The translations under genes and the position numbers were made by a program. A stretch of DNA of 64,000 nt from the NCBI GenBank assembly GCA_964034945.1, contig OZ035961.1, forward strand, positions 30,220,184-30,284,183, written 5' to 3'. Position 1 is the stretch's first letter; the number at the start of each line of letters is the position of its first letter. The notes beneath the pieces are model-generated. The model was not told where the DNA came from and made no database searches. It was given only the letters and a program-made list of their open reading frames with translations. Positions 10,343 through 20,672 of this stretch are shown here, piece after piece. Source of the stretch: Chrysopilus asiliformis (taxonomy: Eukaryota > Arthropoda > Insecta > Diptera > Rhagionidae).

Positions 10343-12212
10343 TTCTCGATTTCTTTAAACTTGGACTAAGAAAGAAGCAATTGAAATTCTTTGTTAAAAA
10401 TTTACCAAAGTTACGAAAAAGTTTAATACGTCAAGCTTTGCATTCATTGTACAAAACTTACACTTTTATTAATATTTCATACAAAAAAGTTTTTTCTTTA
10501 TAAAATTTCACGCCATTTTCAACACAAACATCCGAGTGTTTGACTGAAACTTTTCTTTTCATAAATTGAATTCGTAAAAGTTTTTAAAGAGTTGTATTTT
10601 CTTCGGATTATTTTTGAACTTCCATTATGACTCTATTATGTCCATTATCTCTTCAACATCAAACCCCGAATATTATTGTATAATAATAAAAATAAAATTG
10701 AAGCTCAACTTTTATTAAATTATATAAAATTGCCAACTTATCCTTCGTACTAATATTTTCTCAGAGAAACTTTAATCAAATTTCAGCAATATTGGACAAC
10801 AAGATAAAACGAATAAAAATAGACGAAATATATTTCTTGAAGAATAAAAAATAACGAAAAAAAGTTAACCTTTCATCTTTCAAAAAGTATCCCCAAAGCG
10901 GCACTTGAAGGGATTCTCCTACGTCGGTCGTCGTTAGATAAATTCTATTCAACTAGATAAGAGATAATATGCCACAAAATCATACCCGTAAACTATGCTG
11001 TCTTTTGCTATCTTTGCAAGCTGAACATTAAGTGTAAAAAAAACTGAAAAATCAAGGATTTCGTTCAAGAGGAACATTAAACATAGGCAATCGATAAAAG
11101 AAAATAGAAATCTAAGGGAAAATCGAATAAATTCAAATCTAGCGTCAATATTGCATGGGATTATCGAAATTTGTTATGGGGGAGAACGCTAGAATAGAAA
11201 ACATAGTAAAAGATCATAGTATAAATGTTGTAGACAATTTGTCTGCACAGACAGAAAAGAATTTGTTCTTTCCAATTTTGGTCGTCATTACCCAAAGTAA
11301 TTTGAAATTTTGTGAAATTTGATTTTGGGTGGAATTGTTCAATCTAACAGCACAGCCGTAAATAAACAATGAAAATGTAAATTGGAAACGGACACGGCAA
11401 TAAATTCTCATCGAGGTCACACATATGTTTCCGGAAAGTGTGAAGATTATTAGGGGTGGAAAAAGTGTATACGCTCAATTTTCCAGCTCCATTATGGCTT
11501 CATAAGTCTTAACAAGTGGGGATTAATTTTATCGTTTCTTATTATATATGACTACCGGTAACCTTTTTTTTGCTTTTCGCTGTACGGTATAACCTTTTGA
11601 ATCTATATTGCTGTACAGAAACATTCTTACATCAGCTTTTGGTTTATACAAGTGCGAACAACTCACCACTCAGGGTTGCCGTAAAAATTGTTAACGGTAG
11701 ACAAAGCTAAAATCCGATAAAGGGTGTTTAATGAGTTGGAAGCAATTTGTACGGATCCAATTCAAGTACATTTCGGCATTATTCTTGAAGGGGTTGACTG
11801 ATTTACTAAATTGTTACCACAAAACTATGTACGCTCACTAACGAGTATGTTGTTCAATTACCACAAATCTTTAAGACCTAGTAGGTTAAATTAAGTGAGC
11901 GTCAAGAAGTTTTTGGAAATTTGAGAGTTTTGAGAATTTAATTGTTTTTATTTAATACATTACGGGTATTCTACAACAATTAGAAATATTTTTAATAAGC
12001 TCAGATTCACCGTTGAGTGAATGAATATAGAAAAATATTTGCCTCCACGAAATTTGAATGAAGTTTTGATGAATGAAGAGGCTTGGGAAAAATCGGGAAG
12101 TCCATGTCCAGCGAGTGCGTATAGATTAGCTTTCGGTTTATAGTTCTAAAAACTTAATAGATATAAATTTTGTAATTTCGGTTGAGTGATAGTTAGTAGG
12201 ATTTATTATTTA
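10343..12212. other. Unique AT-rich intronic DNA
   Basis: No gene and no clear transposon ends. The reading frames here are short and uncoding in composition. It could hold regulatory sites for the cholinergic locus, which cannot be judged from a single sequence. Confidence 0.4.
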
Positions 12213-12660
12213 CTAGCTTGCATATCCGTCGTTCACGGGTTAAAGTTTTTTGCAAACGCATTTTTCACCATAAAAACAAAGAAATAACTCAAAAACTTGT
12301 GAAGAAAAAATCGCTTTGCCTTCAGGACCTCCGGTTAAACCCAGTTTTTCCAAGAAAAAATTGAAAAAACGATATTTGCGTTATCCTTACAAGAAAGAAC
12401 CCTTCCGTTCTGAATTTTGAAATTACAACACAAGATTCGTGATTAGCGACCCCGAAAACCCTCGAGTGACATTTACCAGACGCCCAACAGGCAGGGTTCA
12501 AGACAAAAATCAATGTTTTATAACACCAACTCTTTACCCACCCCTCGTTTGCCCTCTTAGGAGTGGAATTTCGAAAAACCATTACTTAGCGTACACCTAT
12601 GAGGTAAGATGAATATCTGTGAAAAATTTCATGTCAATCGGTTTGGGAATCGGAGTTTTC
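12213..12660 (-). mobile_element. Non-autonomous Helitron-like element, copy A
   Basis: The left edge, read on the minus strand, is a short GC hairpin followed by GGATATGCAAGCTAG and then T. A hairpin followed by CTRR next to T is the 3' end of a Helitron. Inside is one TTATCCTTACA module (about 12370-12480). The right edge is approximate. Confidence 0.45.
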
Positions 12661-12784
12661 CTCTCCTCCCCCCATACAGTTTCTTTTTGCAGATTATACA
12701 GTTTTTTGCAGATTTCTCGAAAACGGTAAGTCCTTTTGAAAAATTTATGAAAATAAAATGTATTTAGAATAGGATTTTAAGGAG

Positions 12785-13272
12785 GCCCTCCATTACCATG
12801 ACTTCGGCAACTGCAAAAAAATAGAGACACATTTATGTGAAGATACGTTGACGAGAAAGGGAGATAAGAATCAACTGCAAAAATTTGTCGGCAACTGCAA
12901 GAATAATTTCCCCTGTTTTTTTATGGCGATTTTATGGCGATTTCTACTACAATCACACATTGTCCCTGTAAGTGAATAGTAAGCACGGACACATTCAAAC
13001 TGTTATTATAGCGTGATGTCATTTTTCTCCTTCGCATGCATAGTCAAAAGCTTTGTTATTTTTCTCCTTCGCATGCATAGTCAAAAGCTTTGCCAATTTG
13101 AACATAATATTCATAGCATAAGGTTTGATATGATTGCTATAAAATTGTAAAACTGGAAGGGATAGCGTTTAACTTGTATTCAGTCATTCCTTTTTAGATC
13201 TACATAAGTCTATCTTGCTTTAGTTCTCTGCATTTTTTTGCAGTTACAGAAGTCATGGTAATGGAGGAAAGC
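12785..13272. mobile_element. MITE with CCTCCATTACCATGACTTC ends
   Basis: Inverted ends of about 35 bp read CCTCCATTACCATGACTTC then AACTGCAAAAAAAT from both sides. Inserted in the DINE-1-like element around it. The target duplication is not clear. No ORF; superfamily unknown. Confidence 0.65.
13021..13092. repeat. 37-bp direct tandem duplication
   Basis: ATTTTTCTCCTTCGCATGCA followed by TAGTCAAAAGCTTTG occurs at 13021 and again at 13058 without change, inside the MITE at 12785-13272. A recent tandem duplication. Confidence 0.85.
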
Positions 13273-13555
13273 CTTTATAGAACTAATCCATTCAGCAAAA
13301 TCCAGTTTAACCACTTCTTCCCCCCTCAACCATACAAAAGAAATACTTTTTCCTATTTTCTCGAAAACGGTGCATCGTATCGAAAAATTTATAGAGATGA
13401 AATCTGTTTAGAATATGATTTTACATAATCGTTCCATGCATCAAAATTCAATCGGACTCCTTCTCTATTTGTATGGAATAAATGGATTTTTTGAATGAAA
13501 ATTTTGTTAGTATTTGATGACTGCTCCTGACAATTATAGCTTTTGTTACGTTTAT

Positions 13556-15404
13556 AATTAAAAAATACCGTAAATTTTATGTAGGGTTTGTAATTTCTAA
13601 TAAAATTTTTAATATGTTTTACGTATTTTTGGGTAAAACATAATTTTGATTATAAACATTAGCCCTAAAATCTTTGGGCCGCAAAAAGCAATTACTTAAA
13701 TGCAAAAAAAAATTGTGAAAATGGATTAAAAGGTTACAGCTGTTAATTCTTACCGTGATGGGTTCAATTTTCGGCAAGGTTCTAATCCGACAGTAAATTT
13801 ATTACATCGACCGAAAAAAATAATTACTTTCAATGACTTTTGTATTCAGGAGTTTCGTTTCACTTTCTTTGTTTTTTGAGCTTTTCACCCCCACCCCCTT
13901 TTCTGATTAAGAAATCTGATATCTTATACAGGGGTAGTACGGAAAATAGAAAAGTCGCAGTCGCCCTTCCTCAAAGCTCTTCAGTTAAGGGCTCAAACGA
14001 AAACGGAAGAAATCGTAAACTTGAGCCGATGTTGAAAACGTTTCATCCGTGAATTTCCATGCGTTTGTATAAATGAAAATCCTTTTGTTGCAAAGAAGTG
14101 CTACTTGCCCTTAGCGCCCTTTCTCATTATATTATTTTCTAGGATCTAGACCGTTTGATTTTTTTTTTCCTTAAGAAAAATACTACAAGGGAAACACACC
14201 GGCAGACAAATTCAGGGGTGGCGTGTGGTTCATTCTCAAGTAGAAAAGTGTGCACGGTACGTTGAATTCAAGAAAAACCTTATGGCTGATTCTCATGCAA
14301 TTCAAAATGTTTTTCTTTTACTTCGCTCTCCTTAACTTTTCATTCGGCAAGGCAAGTCACGCAAAGGAAATTCTGTTTGGATTTAATTTATATACATGAG
14401 TAAATTTTGTGCTAAAAAAATCGATTTTCCAAATATGTCCGTTCGTTAAGGTAAGATGTTGGCAGGCAGGAAAAATATTCACTTAGCCCCCTTTGCACGG
14501 CCGTCCTATTTAACGCATTTGGTGTAGGGAGGTATCCCGTGTTACATCATACTTTAAAGAGGCTATGAGCTGTTTTCCAGGGGTCGAAACCGTCAAAGGT
14601 TTTTTTTTGTAAACAAGGTCGAAACACCCCCCTTTTGGTTCAATAGACCATGGCCGGTTCTTTTTATACACTCGAAGGTCATTAAAATTATTTCTTCCGC
14701 GATATTAACTGATAATCACGCGTCCTTACACACATACTCAATGTATATATTGAGGGTTATATAAGTGGAAATTATTTTAATTAACAAACTGATTTTGTCG
14801 TGATGACCGATCGACCAACACTGTAATCAGTAAATTATGGTGGGCGTTTAGGTTTTTTTTATTATTAAAATACGTTGTTGTAATTTATAAGATTAACGAA
14901 GCAGAATGTTGAATTAAACAAGCCAGGAAAATAACTGAAATAAGTATAAACAGTAAAACTTGAGCAATGAACAATTTTGCTTCGAAACATTTCAAGACTT
15001 TGATAGTAAGACATTTGTGACATTCTCAAAATACCACCTGTTCATGTAAGGTGGAGGGTGACTAATTTTAAGCTAAAATCTAACAAAAAACGAAGCCTAA
15101 AGTGTTTTCTACTTTTTAATTGCTATACATACCAGTTACTAAATATAATTTTTATTATGGATTTTCAAGGAAATTTTTTTTAAATATAAAGAAAGCTTGT
15201 AATATATAAATGCGCCGCAGGTGATTTTTTTTTTTTTTTTGCTCAAATTTTGTTGTTTTACACCAACAAATGTATTTGAATGTCCACTTTTACACCTATC
15301 CTATATAATACCCTATTCGGCGAAAGGGTGTTTATTAAGAGTGCGATTTCAAATAACGAGTCCGTATATGAATTTCCAATTGGATCAACTGTTTGCATAG
15401 ACTT
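13556..15404. other. Intronic DNA, no gene recognised
   Basis: AT-rich with no clear repeat ends. The 70-codon frame at 13840-14052 has no recognisable domain. No support for a gene. Confidence 0.4.
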
Positions 15405-16115
15405 AGAGGGAAAGTATTGTATTCCTGATACAGACAGGCAAAATTAAGAGGATGTCCGTGAATCTATCTGCTGATCTGTCAGTTTTACGTATCTTAAATA
15501 ACTCGAGAATGCGTTGAGGCTACCGACTTGAATTTTTTTGTAAATGAGTTTTACGAACAATGCAGTTTTCTATTGACTTTTAGACAATTTTTTTTGAAAA
15601 AATACAGTTTTTTTAAGAATATCGTCGGCTAAAAGTGAAATTGTGCTAAGTCCATTATAAATTTGACAGAAGAGCAATAAAAAACCTTGCTAAATCATTT
15701 TAATTTTCATTTAAAGAAAACAGAGTCTCATTTAAAGAAAACTGAGCCCAATTTTTCTCATTTAAAGAAAACTCAGTGTTATTGAAAGAGAATTAAAACG
15801 ATATAACAAGGTTTTCATTGCTCTTCTGGAAAATTATACCAAATGGACTTAGCACAATTTCACTTTTAGCCGACGATATAAAATTTTCCACATTTTTTGC
15901 TTTTCAACATATTTTTAAAAAAAATTAAGTTTTTGCAAATTCAAAGAAAATAAAGTTTCCTGAACTTTTTCTTTAATGCTTTTTACGTATCTTTAACAGT
16001 TCTCGATTCTATTTGAAATTTTTGTTTTCACCTATTTTTTCCAGAACTAGTTATTGGAGAGAAAACTTTTGTGTTGATCACAACTGATATTTTTTTATAT
16101 GGAGATTTCAACTGT
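15405..16115 (+). mobile_element. DINE-like family 2, copy 1 (interrupted)
   Basis: Begins with GGGAAAGTATTGTATTC, continues with ATCTTAAATAACTCGAGAA and GCGTTGAGGCTACCGACTTG, and ends with TTGATCACAACTGATAT. The same order of landmarks is found at 23443-24000, 26475-27005, 52112-52318 and 63269-63690. Split by a MITE at 15619-15879. Confidence 0.65.
15619..15879. mobile_element. MITE, ATCGTCGGCT family, copy 1
   Basis: Inverted ends of about 37 bp read ATATCGTCGGCTAAAAGTGA then AATTGTGCTAAGTCCA from both sides. Both edges fall at TA. The middle has three copies of CATTTAAAGAAAACTGAG. A second copy is at 34746-34972. The uninterrupted host sequence can be read in the family-2 copy near 23735-23765. 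Confidence 0.75.
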
Positions 16116-16502
16116 CCACATTAGCCTCTAAATATGGAAATTAGCCGTTATAAAACAATACGTATCTCTTATCTTACGACCCACTATAGTAATCTTAAAA
16201 TCATTTAAATCGGAGAGCTACAACTGAGTTCCTTTGCTTGTAAATCAAAAGTATATTCAAAGGTTCAAACCCGAACTAATATCCTGTCAGCGGTTAAAGG
16301 ATCTTTGATTTACAAGAAGCAAAAGAATTGTAGTTAAATTTTCAAAAATTGTAAAACTAAATTAAGCGTTCGTGGAATATTTAAAATACCTACTTTTCAC
16401 GAGTTATTTAATAAGATTTGATTATTGTTCATCATACAAACTACACTTTTGCATGTAATAAAGGTATCATCTCACCATTAGGTGGATAAAGCTGTATTTT
16501 TG

Positions 16503-16783
16503 ATTAAATTATGCTAATATTGTAAATAATATTGAATATTCCATTTTTTTTTAAATTCCAGCTAGAGCTTAGGGGAAGACCATTTAGTGCCGTTTGCACC
16601 AACAAAACTTAGCAACTTATGTACAACTTAAAAAGTTGAAGTCGAAGAATTTCTACGGTTTAAGTAGGCTAACCACAACTTAATTTTTTAAGAATAATAC
16701 GCGCAAACGGGCCTTAATGCCGAAGATCCAGCTGGATCTATAAAAAAATGGAATATTTAATATTTACAATATTAGCATTAATT
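16503..16783. mobile_element. Outer palindromic MITE, interrupted
   Basis: ATGCTAATATTGTAAATAAT...AATATTCCATTTTTTT...CCAGCTAGA is mirrored by TCCAGCTGGATCT...AAAAAAATGGAATATT...ATTTACAATATTAGCATTAAT. A 127-bp element sits in the loop. Confidence 0.65.
16587..16713 (+). mobile_element. PIF/Harbinger-like MITE nested in palindrome
   Basis: Ends GTGCCGTTTGCACC and, inverted, GGCCCGTTTGCGC, flanked by TTA at 16584-16586 and 16714-16716. A second copy in the opposite orientation is at 60954-61049. Confidence 0.65.
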
Positions 16784-19203
16784 CTCAACATACAATTAAA
16801 GGTCTCTAATTTTATTTATCCTAAACTAAATTAAATATGGAATAATTCGCTTCAATTTATAATTTTCATTCTGTGGAGTAGTGGAATCAATTTACCAAAC
16901 ACGAAAATGATTCTAACACACTCCTATTAGAATCTTATCTACTTCTCCTTTTAGCCCAACTAAATTTTTTTATCCTTGTTTTATCAGTATGTCAAAACAA
17001 CTTCTACTTCGAGAACAAGTATAAAAAATTCAACGATAATGGGAGAACTTGTCAAATAATTTCCATTTGCCATTAAATGAAATTAGTTTACAGAAACTTT
17101 TATCTAAGATCAACATTAGTAAGTAACTAATTTCATAGGTAATTAAGGTTTTGTGAAGGACTTCTGCAATTCTTTTGCCTATTTTTTTATTCACAATGAC
17201 ATTTGTGTCCTTTGCAGGACGAATTGTATTTAATTTCTTATTCAATGTGCTGAAAATCATCATCTCTCTAGCCATTTATTAATGAAAAACCTGAATAGCA
17301 AAAAGCTTTATTAATAACACGAAAAATTATATATCCGGAAATGATTGGGAAATCCTAGTTCTAGACATGCTTCTATATTCAATCATGCACTACAACCAAA
17401 GATATACTTAGTCACGATGTGCTCCTGCAATTCCCGGCCGGCTGGTCTACCCAGGGGTGAATGAATACTCAACCAAGGTATGCCTAGATGTTGAAGGCTT
17501 TGGAAGGATATGAAAGTCTTTCCGTCTGGCAAATCATAAAATATTCACACGAATTTCGCTTAAATAATTCATCAAAAATACTGGGGGAAAGAAAACTCAC
17601 AATTTATATTTAGGCCCCGCGGGTGGCTGAAAATGTCTGCCGGGTGGGTGGATGAACAAAACAACTCGGTCCATAAAGTATTGGAGCAAGTAGACGAAAT
17701 AGAAATGGGTATGGGTGGATGAGTGGTCGTTGGGTGGAAAATGAGACGATCGTGAACTATCAGAGGGTGAATAAGATGAGTTTTATGGTATACGCACTGT
17801 TCAAGGGGGATAGTCGCCGACAGCCACGATTCTATTATACGAACAAATTCAGACATACCAGCTAGAAAAACATTAACGAAAAAAGTCCTGTCGCATACAT
17901 AAATATTGAGTTACACCAACATATAACATATGGACGCGTATATCATCCTGTGGATAAATATAGCACATCAACCACCTGGCTGAATTGAGGGTAAAAAAAG
18001 GCAAAGCTGCGTGTTGTGTAACATGACGATTGAGGGTGGTTTGCTGTGGCCCACCTTTATCCAATTTCGCTTTTGGCCTCGTTTTATGCCATTTCATACA
18101 CGTTCAGCGTGTACGATATACAAATTTAAGAGGGTGAATTACGGTATTTGTGTTGGTTGAAATCCTCGCCAACAGACAAGGATAATGTTGTATATTCGAT
18201 TGTGTGTATAGACTTCAAAAGTACCTGAATTTTATACTTCCATGTATACGAACTACATTTAGATTTTGTCTGATTGTACGTAACGTGCATTTAGACATTA
18301 CCAGACATACACGCCAAATTTGATACCTACATTTATATATTTGTAAGTACACTAGACAAAGTTACGAATATATAACCATTGAGGGAAATGTGAAAATTCT
18401 AGAAATGGTGAATTTTCGCCTTAGGGTAATATGATGAGCTGAGTGAGCACAGCAGCTTTATCGATCTGGGAACTTTCTTGGTTTTGAACGGCTGCTAGGG
18501 GATCATCTTATACTTGTTTCGATGTTAGTTACCAATTTAAGGTTCTGCAAGTCGCCTTCGCATTCCGGATACGACGTCAAAGTAGCAAATTTTCAAGTGG
18601 AAATCATATAGAAAAAGAAATAAATCAGCAAGAAAGGAAGACTCCGGATGAAATTATGTTCCAGAATAAACAGGAAAAGAAAAACAATAGCATTCTATAA
18701 TAGATTTTCAATTAAAGAAGAATCACAGAGAGTTGGCCTTTTGTATTTCTTCTCGTCCCACGTAACGACTATCCTAGGCAAGGTGAAGAGAAATAAAGTC
18801 GTTTGTTGATTGTTTTGCGGGGGCGAACGAAAGACAGATCTAACATCTCATTCTGCGGAAAATTGCACTTCTCAACTGGAAAATTGTGTTTGGCAACTGA
18901 ACAAAGAATACCAGCTGATGAAGATATTTTGGAAACTAGCCAAACATTTATTGCAGTTGTTTAAATTGTAAAAAAAAGTTTTTGACAGAAAATGGTGAGG
19001 AAATTTGAAAAAAAAATTGTGCAAAAAGAACACAATATTGACGGAATTGGGTTATTAGCAAAATTAGAATTATAATTATTAGCAAAATTAGATTTGTAAT
19101 TGAATTTAAGGTTGGATAAATTAATCTTATGAATATAAATATTGTTTTTTCACTCAGGTAGCTTAACACACGGACAGCTACTTTATTGAATCCGCTTCTG
19201 ACC
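16784..19203. other. Mostly unique intronic DNA, less AT-rich at 17390-18100
   Basis: No transposon ends seen. Bases 17600-17770 contain GGGTGG-type imperfect repeats. The frames at 17572-17856 and 17873-18097 lack any recognisable domain. This is the longest stretch without obvious repeats between ChAT exon 1 and VAChT, so it is a reasonable place to look for enhancers (inference). Confidence 0.4.
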
Positions 19204-19333
19204 GAAACACATTGTTTGATAAGTTGTTCTAAAGTTTAGTTGTTCGCGGGATACTGCTATTAAGAGCTATTAAGAAATAGCAGTATCCCGCGAACAACTA
19301 AACTTTAGAACAACTTATCAAACAATGTGTTTC
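19204..19333. repeat. Perfect 58-bp inverted repeat, 14-base loop
   Basis: Arms 19204-19261 and 19276-19333 are exact complements. The arm begins GAAACACATTGTTTG and ends GGATACTGCTATT. No ORF. Perfect arms mean a very young foldback element or ongoing arm correction. Confidence 0.9.
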
Positions 19334-19790
19334 CTTCCAAAAGATTAAAAAAAACATAAGCCGCCGTTTTCTTTCTTTGGTTCCTCCATCCAGAGCCAGG
19401 TTTCGGTCTTAAAAAATATTTCGCTAAGCCCCGATTGCTCCAATAAAGAAATTACAATTCCCGAGGGGCAATTCTGAAGTACTTTATATGAAAACTTGAT
19501 CTCGATTTTTGTAGAAACGCAATCTAGACCACATTCGATAATTATCTCAATCGAGCGAACAGAACGAGCAGAATTTTTGGCTCGACCCTGAAACCAAATT
19601 AATTTAGGGGCCGTTCGAGCCGTTCCGAGATAACCTTAAATTTTAAAACTAAACAAAAATATTTTTTGCTTGTGAAAATATATTTAAAAGCGATAATGCA
19701 CGTTGTTATTCTTTCAAATTATTTAAAAGTGTCAGATTTTCTCTTTTATGGTCAATTTTTCCAAAAATAAACTTTTAGCATTTTACATTC
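19334..19790. other. No gene recognised
   Basis: Nothing identifiable apart from A/T runs. Confidence 0.4.
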
Positions 19791-20280
19791 AGGGTATTCA
19801 CAGTCGTCTTTTAAATTGCGGGTAAATTTACCGCTCGGTAATTCAGTCAAATTCAACAGATTTTTACCGAGACGGTAACTTGGTTCATGTAAAAATGAAT
19901 TACCGGATTCGGTAATTGTAGACATGCCTTGAGTCGTGTTTTTCGGCCCGGGTATTCGGTATCAAGAATCAACCGCGAGTGGCGCTAGTAATGTTTTTAG
20001 TTGTCAAATTTTCTCGCTGGTTATCTCATCGGACTGCAATTTTTTTCAATTTTGATAGCCGTTGCCACAATAGAAATTCAAAAGAATACATCAAACATGG
20101 ATTTAAAGGTATGTGACATATTTTACAATCAAATTCGCAGTTCATGATTTGGTCACGTATCAAATAAAAGCGCTGTTCTCAAATCTGTGCTGTGGGATGT
20201 TCACAGCAGAATATTTTCAGTCTTTTAATATTACCGAAAACACCGAATACCGAAAATTAAAAGAGGATTGTGAATACCCT
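19791..20280. mobile_element. 490-bp MITE with AGGGTATTCACA ends
   Basis: Left end AGGGTATTCACAGTCGTCTT and right end, read inward, AGGGTATTCACAATCCTCTT, then TTTAATT in both. Contains several GGTAATT motifs near the left end. An ATG followed by GTATGT inside (20098) mimics a first exon but is part of the element. Superfamily unclear. Confidence 0.7.
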
Positions 20281-20335
20281 CATTATTTTTTAATATTATC
20301 GATTTATTTTTGAAAAATGATTTTTTATTCACCTA

Positions 20336-20672
20336 TCATCATCATCCTCGGCGCTACAGCTCTCGAAGAGCCTGGGCTTCCTCAATTGAGGTTTCATAAC
20401 AATTTCTACCCTGCTTCGCACCTACAGTTTTACATGGATTGCTAACCATGAATGAATTACAACATTTGTAAGGTTTTTACGTTGCAACCCATCAACAGCA
20501 GAGGCCGGGATAGCAATCTAGACCGATGATGTGGTTACCACCAAGCGTCAATTATCACTACTCATTTCGTGAAGCAAGTTGAGTGGACTTAAATTACAGC
20601 GTGCCACAGTCGGAAATTGAACCTCCGGAATACGGCAAAAGTACATTACCACTTGGACTACGCTGGACTATT
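20336..20672 (-). mobile_element. tRNA-derived SINE
   Basis: On the minus strand there is a polymerase III A box TAGTCCAAGTGG (20649-20660) and B box GGTTCAATTTCCG (20611-20623), then a body, then CTCTTCGAGAGCTGTAGCGCC and a GATGATGATGATGAT tail. This is the structure of a tRNA-derived SINE; the box spacing fits. Partial copies lie at 3110-3283 and 24001-24048. Confidence 0.75.

Larger units (their letters stand above)
12661..13555 (+). mobile_element. DINE-1-like element (decayed), interrupted
   Basis: Matches the other family-1 copies in TTTCTCGAAAACGGTG, GAAAAATTTATAGA, GAATATGATTTTACATAA and the 3' end CAATTATAGCTTTTGTTACG. It lacks the usual GTCY repeat and is split by an insertion at 12785-13272. 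Confidence 0.6.

Noticed and set aside
17572..17856. 94-codon minus-strand frame with many H, P and T residues
   Set aside because: Comes from imperfect GGGTGGA repeats read on the other strand; no domain.
20098..20115. ATGGATTTAAAG followed by GTATGTG, resembling a first coding exon and donor
   Set aside because: It lies inside the 490-bp MITE at 19791-20280 and no downstream exon is visible.
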